From Clavibacter nebraskensis NCPPB 2581 (GTDB lineage: Bacteria; Actinomycetota; Actinomycetes; Actinomycetales; Microbacteriaceae), in NCBI RefSeq assembly GCF_000355695.1, contig NC_020891.1:2232001-2296000 (forward strand): a DNA stretch of 64,000 nt. Reading direction: 5' to 3'. Position numbers and translations under genes: made by a program. The notes under the pieces were generated by a model. That model worked only from the letters and a program-made list of their open reading frames with translations, searched no databases and was not told the DNA's origin. This document shows, piece by piece, positions 26,390 through 35,607 of this stretch. The stretch's first letter is position 1; each line of letters begins with the position of its first letter.

Positions 26390-29300
26390 CCGCGGTGGGC
26401 GTACGTGTACAGGGTGCCCGAGTTCGCGGTGACGCGCACCTCGAGGATCCGCTCGCCGCCCGCCGGGACCGTGCAGGATCCGGCCGCGCCCGAGGACGCG
26501 TCGGTCCACGCGCCCTGGCCGCCGCAGCGCCGCTCGCTGCGCGCGTAGCCGCCGCCGTCGCCGATGCGCCCGAAGCCGGCCACCGCCGGCGGCATCGAGG
26601 TCCAGGAGAAGGTCGTGGCGCCCGCTTCGTCGGTCGCCGCCCGCACGTCGCCGGCGCGCGCGTCGACCGCGGTGCCGGCGGAGACGGGATCCGACCAGCC
26701 GCTCGAGCGCGGGCGCCCGTCGCCGGAGTCCTCGACGACGCGCACCTGGATCGTCGCGCCGACGCCCGTGCGCGGCAGGGTGAGCGCCTGGCCGACGCCC
26801 ACGGGCACGCCGTCGCCCTGCCCGTCGACGCGGTACAGCAGCTGGGCGGAGGCGGACGCGCTGCCCGGCCGGTAGCGGGCGCCCGCGAGGACCGCGCGGA
26901 ACACGCCGTCGCTCCCCCGGTCCGCGCGCGGCAGGTCGACCGTGACGACGGGCGTCGACGGCGCCGTGCGCGGCGTGAGCTGGCCGGCCTCGACGACCGT
27001 GCAGCCCTGACTGTTGGCGGCGAGCACCGCGAACGCGACGGGCTGGTCCGTGGCGAGGCCCGTGAACACGTGGCTGGTCGCGCTGCCCACGTCGACCGCG
27101 GGGCCGTGCTGCGCGGACCACGGCGCGACGCCCTCGGTGGGCACGGAGCAGCTGGGCGCGGAACCCGGGGCGTACGCGGCGACGAGGTAGCGGATCCCGT
27201 CGACGCCCTGGCCCTGGAACGCCGGCCACGACACGGTGACGCGCGTCTCGTCGGCCGGGTCGGCCACCGCGGTGGGCGCGCCGGTCGCGGTCGGCGCGCC
27301 GCGGGGCGTGCCGATCGCGGTGGCGGCGAGCCACGCGGACGCGTCCTGCACCTGCGCGCTGTTGCGCGCGGCCACCGACACGGCGACGGGCACCTCGGCG
27401 ACGAGCGACGGATCCCGCACCTCCAGGCTCGTGGCGTCGGCCGCGACCTGCCGCGTGATGCCGCCCACGCCCACGACGTACTGCGTGACGGGGCTCGACG
27501 ACGACGGCACGACGGACGGCTGCCACGAGAGGCGCAGCCCGTCGACGAGCGGCTCGACGGCGAGGCCCGCGGGGGCGGCCGGGAGCACGTCCGACCAGAG
27601 GCCCGAGATCGACACGGGATCCGACACGCCCACGCCGTTCACGGCGGAGACCTCCACCTCCACGGAGCTCCCGGGTCCGTTGCCGGGCGTCGGCACGGTG
27701 CAGGTCGTCGACGGGCAGGTGACGGTCGCGGTCGCCGTGCCGCCGCGGAGCACGCGCACCTGGTATCCCGTGATCGCGGACCCGTTAAAGACGCCCGGCT
27801 CGAACGCCACCGTGACGGACCGGTCGGCGAAGCCGGAGGCGCGGAGGGCGGTGACGGGTCCCGGGCGGTCCTGCACGTGGATCACGACGGTGCCGAACGC
27901 GGCCCGGCCCGCGTCGCCCGTGGCGTCGCGCACCTCGTACTGCACGCGCACGTCGCCGGGCGCGGCGTCGGCGGCGGCGCTCACGGCGAGCGTGGCGCGG
28001 TCGGCCGATGGCGTGACGGTGACGCCCGCGGGGAGGCTCGCGCCGTCGGCGCCGCGGATGGAGGTGACCGTCAGCGGCGTGCCCGGGAAGGGGTTGCCCG
28101 CCTGGTCGTTGGCGAGCACGTCGACGGAGGTGGCGGATCCGCGCGTCACGGTGCCCTCGTCGGTCGCGGGCTGCGCGAGCGGGCGCGTGGACGGCACGAC
28201 GCGGAGGTCGACGCGGCCCGCGCGGCCGGTCTGCGTCGCGTCGCGGACGCTCACGGGGAACGACGCGGCCTGGCCCGTCGCGACGCCCTCGTCCGCGGAG
28301 ATGCGCAGCGTGCCGCCGTCGACGGACGCGCGGAAGCCGGCCGCGACGGCCCCCTCCAGCGCGAACGCGAGCTGCCCGCGGTCGTCCTGGTACGGGTAGG
28401 TGGTGAGGCGCCCGAGGTCGACGTCCTTGGACTGCCCGGGCTCGAGGTCGATGACGGCGCCCGTGAAGACGGGCGGCTGGTTCTCGGTGGGCGTGACCGT
28501 GATCGGGAGCACGAGCGCGGCGGTGCGCCCGCCGTCGCCGGATCCGTCGGTCACCGTGAAGGAGATCGCCGCCGGCCCGAAGTACCCCGGCTCGCTGCGG
28601 TACGCGATGGTGTCCTCGTCCACGAGCTCCACGGGGCCGTCGGCGTGCGTCGCGGAGAGCGCGTTCGGGTCGGCGATCCGCACCGCGCGCCCGCCCGCGG
28701 CCACCACCTGCTCGTCGAGCTCGACCACGAGCCGCTCGCCGCTCGCCACGGTCGGCCGCGGCTGGCCCGCGCGCAGCTGCGGCAGCGTGTCCGCGAAGCC
28801 GGGCACCCAGACGAAGGCCGTCGCGGAGATCGACGGGTCGTCTGGCTGCGCCACCGTGAACGGGACGATGCGGCGCTCGTCGCCCACCTCGACGCGGATG
28901 CGGCCGTCGGGCGTCACGCGCGCCACGTCCTCGTAGCCCGCGCCGACGCCGAGCACGAGCGACGACGCGTCGCCCTCCGCGGAGAAGACGTTGCGCATCA
29001 CGTCCACGTCGACGCTCGACCGGTCGAGCACGTCGGAGAGCTGGAGCACCGTGTCGCGCGCGACCGGGCGCGTGGGCGGGGCGGCGGGATCCACGATCAC
29101 CGTGAGGAACGCCTCGTCGCTGCCGCCGCGCGCGTTGCGCACGCCGTAGACGAAGCCGTAGCGGCCGGCCTGCTCGGGCGCGACGACGCGCACGGTGTCG
29201 CCGTCGAGCCCCGCGACGAGGCCCTCGGCCTGCGGCTGCACGGACACGAGCGAGAGGGCGCCGCCGTCGGGATCCGTGTCGTTCGCGAGCACCTGCACGC

Positions 29301-32300
29301 GGAGCACGCGGCCGGGCCGCACGGTCACGGTGTCTGCGGTGGCGACCGGGTTCCTGGCGCCCTCGACGCGCGTGCTGATGCCCACGCGGATCGTGCCGGT
29401 CGCCCGCGCGCCCAGCCCGTCGACCACGGCGTACGCGAACGCGTCGGTGCCGGTGGAGTAGTCGCCCGCCTGGTAGTCGATCCAGTCCGGCCCGACCTCG
29501 ACGACCTGGCCCTTCTCGGGTCCGGTGTCCTGCCCGAGGAGCCGCACCGAGTCGCCGTCGGGGTCGATGCCGGTGAGCGGCACGGGGATCCGCACGGTCT
29601 CCCCCGCGAGCACGCGCGCCGTCAGAGGGCGCGGCACGGGCGCGGCGTTGGTCGCCACGTCGGCCTCGCGCACGGAGACGGTGAGGGTCGCGGTCGCCCA
29701 CTGGCCGTCGGGCGCGACCGCGCGGTAGACGGCGGTGTAGTCGCCCGTGCGGTCGGGCGCGAGGTAGCGGAGGCGGTCCTCGCTCGCGAAGAGGAGGCCC
29801 GCGCCATCGGGCAGCGGGTCCACGAGCACGGGGTCGAGGCGCAGCCGGTCGCCGTCGGGCTGCTCGTCGTTGGCGAGCACGGGGATGTCGACGGCGTCGC
29901 CCACGCGCACGGCCACGCGGTCGTCGGTCGCGACGGGCGGCTGGCGCACGGCGGGCTCGGGCACCTCGATCACGGTGATCACGCCGGTCGCCTCCGCCAC
30001 GCCGTTGCTCACGCGGTACGCGACGTCGACGGGCCCGTCGAGCGGCCGCGTCAGGCTGATCCGCACGAGCCTCTGCCCCACCACCTCGGCGTGCACGCCC
30101 ACCGCCTCGTCGGGCGAGACGGCGTCGGTGATCACGAGCACGCCGCCGGCCGGGTCGAAGTCGGCCTGGAGCACGTCCACGTCCTGGGCCTGGAGGGCGC
30201 GCACGAACACGGTGTGCGGCACGGTCACGGGTCGGCCGTCGGCGGCGGGGGCGCCGCGCACCTCGACGCGCACCACGCCCGTGGCGGTGGTCCGCCCGTC
30301 GGTCACCGTGTACTCGACGAGATGCGTGCCCGCCTGCCCGCCCTCGAGGCGGAAGGTGCCCGCCTCGAGGTCCGGCGTGATCTGCAGGCCGGCCCGCGCA
30401 GACACGGCCGCCAGCCGGATCGCGCCGCTCCCGCCGCGCGCGTGCGTGAGCGGCTCGACGGTGATCTCGCGCCCGAGCGACGCCTGCACGACGAACCCCT
30501 CGGCCACGAGCGGCACGTCCCCCGCGCGGCGCACCGTGACCACCAGCTCGCCCGATCCCTCCTCGCGCCCGTCGGACACCTGCAGCGCGACCGTGCGCGT
30601 GTCCCCGCCGGCCCCGGCGTCCGTGTAGACGACGCGCCCCTCGGGCTTCCAGCTGACGGCGTCGGGCGCGGGGACGCTCGCGCGCGTGAGGTACACGGGA
30701 TCCCCGTCGGGGTCGTACCAGCCGCCCAGCACGTCGGTCCGCAGCCGGTCGCCCTCCGCGACGGTGCCGGTCGCGGGCCGCGCCTGCACGGGCGGCCCGT
30801 TCTCCCCGGCCGAGCGCACCGCGACGCGCACGTCCGCCGTGGCGGTGCCGCCGCGCCCGTCGCTCACGACGTAGGAGAACCTCACCGTGCCGGTCGCGCC
30901 CGCGGCGAGCGCGAGCTGCAGGCCCTGGCCCTCGTCCACGATGTCGACCGCGCCGACCTCCGCGTCCACGGGCGTGACGGAGTCGATCACGAGCACGTCG
31001 CCGTTCGGGTCGTGGTCGTTGAGGAGCACGGGCAGCGCGGTGGTGCGGCCGGGGCGCGCGCCGAGGTCGTCGTCGACCGCGACGGGCGGCTGCTGCACGC
31101 GGTCGGTCTCGGGCGGGGTGTCCGCGGTGTTCTGCTCGACGACGGTGTCGGAGCGGTCGCGGTCGATGAGGTCCGACCAGTTGTCGATGAGGCCCGCGTC
31201 GCGCTGCACGGCCCAGGCGGTGCCGCCGCGCGTGTCGTTGAGCACGACGCGCGCGCCGTCGACCACGAAGCGCAGGGCGGCCTGCTGCGGCATGGATCCG
31301 ATGCCGCTCGTCGCGCCCGCCGCCGTGCGCCGGGCGTCCTGCCCGCCCTCGCCCGCCATGGCCGCCGGGGCGAGGCAGCGCTGCCAGCCGGATCCGCCGG
31401 TCCAGCCCGCGTACTCGCAGCCGGCGACGCGGACGGGACGCGCGGGCTCGCCGCGCGCGTCGCCGCTCACGACGACCGGATCCCCTCCCGCGACGGGCAC
31501 CTCGACGAGCCCGCCCGAGTGCGCGACGAGCACGCCGCTGCCGCCCGACGACGCGCGCTGAAGGGCGACGCGCGCGTCGGCGGCCACGGATCCGGCGAGG
31601 TCGACCGTCCGGCCGTCGACGAGGAGGGCGCGCGCGTCGGCGTCGTAGAGCGCCCAGTGGCCGTCGACGGAGGTGAGCGCGAGGCGCTGCCCGGCGGGGC
31701 GTCCGGGATCCCCCGCCTGCACGGTCTCGCCGGCGAGGGCGGCAGCGGGGTCGGCGGGCGCGTCGGCCGGCTCCGCCAGGGGCGCGCCGACGGGGCCGAC
31801 GTCCACGGTCGCCCGCACGGTGTCGTCCGTGTCGGCCTGGATGCGCGACAGCGTGCCCGTCACGGCCGAGTACACGAGGAGCGTGCCGTCGTCGCCCATC
31901 GACGCGACGGCGTCGGCCCCGAGGATCAGCGTGGGCGCGCTCGCGGCGTCGAACGCGGAGAGGCCCGCGACGGGCACGAGCCACAGCTGGCCGGTCGCCG
32001 GCACGAGGATCGCGGCGCGGGATCCCGCGAGCATGACCTCGGCGCCCGCGGGCAGCGGCGCGGTGTCGACCACCTCGCTCGTCGCGTCGTCGACCATGTC
32101 GAGGCGCGAGCTGCCGCGGTCGGCGAGCAGCACGGTGGATCCGGCCTGCAGCACGTCGATGTCCTCGCTGCGGGAGTCGACCACGCTGTCGAGCTCGAGC
32201 ACGGCCGTGTTGGCGCGGCCGATGGCCTGTTGCGCGGAGTTGACGACCCACACGGATCCGTCGTCGAGGTCGACGCGCTGCGCCTGGTAGCCGTCGGAGA

Positions 32301-32394
32301 CGAGCGCGAAGCCCGTGAGGAGCGCGAGCACGACGGCCCCGCCGGTGACGGTCGTCGCGGCCTGGCGGTGGCGGCGGATCCACGCGCGGATCAT
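26386..32394 (-). CDS. Giant surface protein with Ig-like/cadherin-like and fibronectin III repeats
   Basis: 2002 residues with one N-terminal membrane anchor (about 14-34) preceded by Arg residues, so nearly all of the protein is outside. Residues about 40-460 look like a beta-propeller. About eleven Ig/cadherin-like modules follow, with recurring VxVLxNDxDPDGDxL and FxYxVxDG motifs. Several fibronectin III modules with GYQVRVL and GLRLSWQPS patterns complete the protein. No sortase signal is seen. Adhesion, wall spanning or substrate recruitment are plausible roles. ATG 32394 overlaps the stop of the upstream kinase tail by 4 bases. The same frame stays open upstream into the kinase domain, so automated callers may report a 2525-residue fusion. 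Confidence 0.85.
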   Translation of the reverse strand: MIRAWIRRHRQAATTVTGGAVVLALLTGFALVSDGYQAQRVDLDDGSVWVVNSAQQAIGRANTAVLELDSVVDSRSEDIDVLQAGSTVLLADRGSSRLDMVDDATSEVVDTAPLPAGAEVMLAGSRAAILVPATGQLWLVPVAGLSAFDAASAPTLILGADAVASMGDDGTLLVYSAVTGTLSRIQADTDDTVRATVDVGPVGAPLAEPADAPADPAAALAGETVQAGDPGRPAGQRLALTSVDGHWALYDADARALLVDGRTVDLAGSVAADARVALQRASSGGSGVLVAHSGGLVEVPVAGGDPVVVSGDARGEPARPVRVAGCEYAGWTGGSGWQRCLAPAAMAGEGGQDARRTAAGATSGIGSMPQQAALRFVVDGARVVLNDTRGGTAWAVQRDAGLIDNWSDLIDRDRSDTVVEQNTADTPPETDRVQQPPVAVDDDLGARPGRTTALPVLLNDHDPNGDVLVIDSVTPVDAEVGAVDIVDEGQGLQLALAAGATGTVRFSYVVSDGRGGTATADVRVAVRSAGENGPPVQARPATGTVAEGDRLRTDVLGGWYDPDGDPVYLTRASVPAPDAVSWKPEGRVVYTDAGAGGDTRTVALQVSDGREEGSGELVVTVRRAGDVPLVAEGFVVQASLGREITVEPLTHARGGSGAIRLAAVSARAGLQITPDLEAGTFRLEGGQAGTHLVEYTVTDGRTTATGVVRVEVRGAPAADGRPVTVPHTVFVRALQAQDVDVLQADFDPAGGVLVITDAVSPDEAVGVHAEVVGQRLVRISLTRPLDGPVDVAYRVSNGVAEATGVITVIEVPEPAVRQPPVATDDRVAVRVGDAVDIPVLANDEQPDGDRLRLDPVLVDPLPDGAGLLFASEDRLRYLAPDRTGDYTAVYRAVAPDGQWATATLTVSVREADVATNAAPVPRPLTARVLAGETVRIPVPLTGIDPDGDSVRLLGQDTGPEKGQVVEVGPDWIDYQAGDYSTGTDAFAYAVVDGLGARATGTIRVGISTRVEGARNPVATADTVTVRPGRVLRVQVLANDTDPDGGALSLVSVQPQAEGLVAGLDGDTVRVVAPEQAGRYGFVYGVRNARGGSDEAFLTVIVDPAAPPTRPVARDTVLQLSDVLDRSSVDVDVMRNVFSAEGDASSLVLGVGAGYEDVARVTPDGRIRVEVGDERRIVPFTVAQPDDPSISATAFVWVPGFADTLPQLRAGQPRPTVASGERLVVELDEQVVAAGGRAVRIADPNALSATHADGPVELVDEDTIAYRSEPGYFGPAAISFTVTDGSGDGGRTAALVLPITVTPTENQPPVFTGAVIDLEPGQSKDVDLGRLTTYPYQDDRGQLAFALEGAVAAGFRASVDGGTLRISADEGVATGQAASFPVSVRDATQTGRAGRVDLRVVPSTRPLAQPATDEGTVTRGSATSVDVLANDQAGNPFPGTPLTVTSIRGADGASLPAGVTVTPSADRATLAVSAAADAAPGDVRVQYEVRDATGDAGRAAFGTVVIHVQDRPGPVTALRASGFADRSVTVAFEPGVFNGSAITGYQVRVLRGGTATATVTCPSTTCTVPTPGNGPGSSVEVEVSAVNGVGVSDPVSISGLWSDVLPAAPAGLAVEPLVDGLRLSWQPSVVPSSSSPVTQYVVGVGGITRQVAADATSLEVRDPSLVAEVPVAVSVAARNSAQVQDASAWLAATAIGTPRGAPTATGAPTAVADPADETRVTVSWPAFQGQGVDGIRYLVAAYAPGSAPSCSVPTEGVAPWSAQHGPAVDVGSATSHVFTGLATDQPVAFAVLAANSQGCTVVEAGQLTPRTAPSTPVVTVDLPRADRGSDGVFRAVLAGARYRPGSASASAQLLYRVDGQGDGVPVGVGQALTLPRTGVGATIQVRVVEDSGDGRPRSSGWSDPVSAGTAVDARAGDVRAATDEAGATTFSWTSMPPAVAGFGRIGDGGGYARSERRCGGQGAWTDASSGAAGSCTVPAGGERILEVRVTANSGTLYTYAHRG

Positions 32395-33963
32395 CGCGGG
32401 ATCTCCGCGCACTTCTCGGTCGACGCGTCCCCGGCGATGCCGTCGCGCGTGACGGTGACGCGGATGCACGCCCGCTCGCCCGCGCCCGCGGCGTCCGACG
32501 ACCCGGCCGTCACCCGGAACGTCGTGTCGCGTTGCGTGCTCGGCAGCCCGCCGTCGCGGACCACCTGGTATGCGTCGTCGGGGCCGAGCCCGGGATCGCC
32601 CCAGGAGAACAGGACGCCGTCGGCGGTCGCGGACGCCCGGATCTCGCCCACCACCGGGATGTCGCGCGCCGCGGTGCCGCCCGACCCGCCGAGCAGCACG
32701 CCCACGGTCATGCTCGCGACGACCGCGCCGGCCGCCGCCGCCGCGATCGCGACGCGGTGCCGGGCGAGGAACGCGCGCCGGCCGGGCACGGCGGGCCGCG
32801 CCGGGGTGGAGAGGCCGGCGGGACCGGATGCCGGACCGGCCGAGGGACGGGGAGGAGGGTCCCGCGCGCGCCGGCTCGGACGCGGACGGCGGCGCGCCGG
32901 GACGCGCGGCCCGGGCCGCCGGGCGCGCGGCCGCCGGCGCCGCCCTCCGCCGGGCACGCCGCAGGCCGACCGCGCCGCCCCGCCCGTTCCGCCCGCCCGG
33001 CCCGGTCGTCCCCGGATCCACCTGCGCGATGCCGCGCACGCGCGTCGGGTCGTCGTCCTCGTCGACGGCTGCCGCCACGGCCGACGCCCACTCCTCGCTC
33101 GCGACCTCGAGCGGCGTCTGCGCGAGCCGCAGCTCCGCCTCCACCGCCTGCAGCTCGCGCACGAAGGCGAGCGCCGACTCGGGCCGGGCCGACGGCTGAC
33201 GGGACATCGCGCGGCGCAGCACCAGCTCGAGCCGCTCGGGCACGTCGGCGCGCCCGGTGGGCAGGGGCCGGGCCCTCTGGATCCGGGCCACGAGGTCCGC
33301 CGGCGCGTTCTGCCCGCCGGGCACCTCGAACGGGCTGCGGCCAGCGAGCAGCGAGTACACGGTCGCGGCGATAGACCACACCTCGCTCCGCACGGTGCCG
33401 GGGCTCTCGTCGGCGAGCACCTCGGGCGCCGACCACGGGATGGAGAGGCCCACGGCGTCGGTCGCGGCGGCGTCCTCGAGCGTCGAGGCGATGCCGAAGT
33501 CGCTGAGCACGGGGTGCCCGAACGCGGTCGTGAGGATGTTCGCGGGCTTGATGTCGCGGTGCAGCACGCCCGCGCGGTGGGCGGTCTCCACGGCGCTCGC
33601 GATGCGGATCCCTACGCGCAGCACCTCGGCGACGCCCAGCGGCTCGCGGCGGTAGCGGTCGCTGAGGCTCGACGAGCACAGCTCCATCACGAGGTACGGG
33701 CGGCCGTCGGCGGCGACGGACGCCTGGTGCACCGTCAGCACGGACGGGTGGGCGCTGAGCTGCGCCATGAGGTCGGCCTCGGCGCGGAACATCGCCCGCA
33801 GGCGGTCGGTGACGATCTCGGCCAGCATCACCTTCACGGCGACCTGGCGGCGCGGCATGTCCTGCTCGTAGAGGAACACGTCGGCGAAGCCCCCGGAACC
33901 GAGGACCGTCACGTACGTGAACCCCGGCAGCACCGGCGGGGACGACGGCAGGCGTCTGGCCAT
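32391..33963 (-). CDS. Transmembrane Ser/Thr protein kinase, reading frame broken in linker
   Basis: The first 275 residues are a complete Hanks-type kinase: GSGGFADVF, Lys44, HRDIKPAN (Asp137), DFG 155-157, and IPWSAPEV. After the linker the continuation (a membrane segment AIAAAAAGAVVASMTVGVLL and a small extracellular fibronectin-like domain ending CAEIPR) lies in a different frame, stopping at 32391. Third-position GC switches frame near 32815-32825. Removing one base from the CCC at 32820-32822 (minus strand) would give a continuous 523-residue kinase ending with a 4-base overlap to the next gene. This is either a sequencing error, a true frameshift, or slippage. It is the first gene of the operon, with ribosome site AGAGGGGG. 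Confidence 0.78.
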
Positions 33964-34035
33964 GGCCCCCTCTTCGGGTCGGGACCGACGGCAGGGGCTG
34001 TTGCGGGCGGCGGATGGATCTCTCGCTGTGAGACG

Positions 34036-34041
34036 AGTCTA
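34036..34041 (-). promoter_or_regulatory. Putative -10 box of the kinase/Ig/MoxR operon
   Basis: TAGACT on the minus strand, 72 bases before the kinase ATG. The -35 region at 17 bp (TGTACC) matches only partly. The 157-base gap to gltA holds this and nothing else I recognise. Confidence 0.35.
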
Positions 34042-34120
34042 GGTCGCCGATCCGCGCGGGTACACGGGTCGGCGGCCTCCTGGCGCCCCCTCTTCGGGAG
34101 CGGCGGCGCGGAACGCCGGG

Positions 34121-35446
34121 CTAGTCGCGCGGCGGCAGGTCGCGCGCGGGCTGGCCGACGTAGAGCTGCTGCGGACGGCCGATCTTCGTGGCCCGGTCCT
34201 CGTTCATCTCGCGCCAGTGCGCGATCCAGCCGGGCAGGCGCCCGATGGTGAACAGCGCCGTGAACATGCGCGTGGGGAAGCCCATCGCCTTATAGATGAC
34301 GCCCGTGTAGAAGTCCACGTTCGGGTAGAGCTTCCGCTCGATGAAGTAGTCGTCCGCGAGCGCGACCTGCTCGAGCTCCTTGGCGATGTCGAGCAGCGGG
34401 TCCTGGATCCCGAGGGCCGCGAGCACCTCGTCGGCGCTCTCCTTCACGAGCCGGGCGCGCGGGTCGAAGTTCTTGTAGACGCGGTGCCCGAAGCCCATGA
34501 GGCGGACGCCGTCCTCCTTGTTCTTCACGCGCTCCACGTAGCGGTCGACGCTCTCGCCGGAGTCGCGGATGCGGCCGAGCATGGCGAGCACCGCCTCGTT
34601 CGCGCCGCCGTGCAGCGGGCCGAAGAGCGCGCCGATGCCGGCCGAGACGGAGGAGAACATGTTCGCCTCGGTGGATCCGACGAGCCGCACGGTCGACGTC
34701 GACGCGTTCTGCTCGTGGTCCTCGTGCAGGATCAGCAGGCGCTCGAGCGCGCGGCTGACGACGGGATCGACCTCGTAGCGTTCCGCGTTGTTGCCGAAGT
34801 TCAGGCGGAGGAAGTTGTCGACGAAGGACAGCGAGTTGTCCGGGTAGAGGAATGCCTGGCCGAGGCTCTTCTTGTGGGCGTACGCCGCGATGACCGGCAG
34901 CTTCGCCAGCAGGCGCAGCGTCGAGATCTCGACCTGCTCGGGGTCGTGGACGCTGAGCGAGTCCTCGTAGTAGGTGGAGAGGGCGGAGACCGCGCTCGAC
35001 AGCACCGACATGGGGTGCGCGTTGGTCGGCAGCGCGCGGAAGAGGCCCTTGAAGTCCTCGTGCAGGAGCGTGTGGCGGCGGATGTCGTCCTCGAACCCCG
35101 CGAGCTCGTCGCTCGTGGGCAGCTCGCCGTGGATGAGGAGCCAGGCCACCTCGAGGTAGCTCGACTGGCGAGCGAGCTGCTCGATCGGGTAGCCGCGGTA
35201 GCGCAGGATCCCCTGCTCGCCGTCGATGTAGGTGATGGCCGAGCGGGTCGACGCGGTGTTGACGAAGCCGTTGTCGAGCGTCGTGAGGCCCGTCTTCTTC
35301 GTGAGCGCCGAGATGTCGATGCTGGACGCGCCCTCGACCGCGGGGAGGATGGGGAACTCCACCCGGCCGCCGGGGTACGTCAGGGTCGCCGTGGGCTTCT
35401 CGTCCGCCTTCGGCCGGTCGTCCGCCTGCTGCCCGCCATCGGTCAC
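34121..35446 (-). CDS. gltA: Citrate synthase (type II, hexameric class)
   Basis: Condenses oxaloacetate with acetyl-CoA at the entry to the TCA cycle. The 441-residue length fits the bacterial type II enzyme. Active-site regions are visible: LHEDHEQNASTSTVR, then GPLHGGANEAV with the first catalytic His nearby, GFGHRVYKNFDPRA with the second His, and the catalytic Asp in NVDFYTG. The start is GTG with GAGGAGGC upstream. Downstream on the same strand is the kinase/Ig operon. Confidence 0.97.
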   Translation of the reverse strand: MTDGGQQADDRPKADEKPTATLTYPGGRVEFPILPAVEGASSIDISALTKKTGLTTLDNGFVNTASTRSAITYIDGEQGILRYRGYPIEQLARQSSYLEVAWLLIHGELPTSDELAGFEDDIRRHTLLHEDFKGLFRALPTNAHPMSVLSSAVSALSTYYEDSLSVHDPEQVEISTLRLLAKLPVIAAYAHKKSLGQAFLYPDNSLSFVDNFLRLNFGNNAERYEVDPVVSRALERLLILHEDHEQNASTSTVRLVGSTEANMFSSVSAGIGALFGPLHGGANEAVLAMLGRIRDSGESVDRYVERVKNKEDGVRLMGFGHRVYKNFDPRARLVKESADEVLAALGIQDPLLDIAKELEQVALADDYFIERKLYPNVDFYTGVIYKAMGFPTRMFTALFTIGRLPGWIAHWREMNEDRATKIGRPQQLYVGQPARDLPPRD

Positions 35447-35540
35447 GGCGCCTCCTCGAGTCTGGGGTGGATGGCCCGGGGGGATGCGCGCCGCAGGACG
35501 CTCGTGGCGCCGTCGCGGCGTCGGGATCCGAGCCGACTAC

Positions 35541-35570
35541 AGCCTAAAGGGCCGACCGGGACACTGTCGC
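35541..35570 (-). promoter_or_regulatory. Putative gltA promoter
   Basis: On the minus strand, GCGACA (-35, four of six to consensus) is followed after 18 bases by TAGGCT (-10). This predicts a leader of about 88 bases before gltA. It fills most of the 161-base dapC-gltA spacer. Confidence 0.4.
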
Positions 35571-35607
35571 CTCCGCCAGCATCCGGCCGGATCCGTTGGA
35601 GGTCGTG

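Noticed and set aside
32708-33679. 323-codon minus-strand frame within the kinase gene
   Set aside because: Arg-rich composition; it overlaps the intact kinase domain in another frame.
26344-34251. A 2635-codon open frame on the plus strand opposite the Ig-protein gene
   Set aside because: Arg/Ala/Gly/His/Asp-rich shadow of a GC-rich gene; no domain or start signal. The minus-strand frame has the sensible protein.
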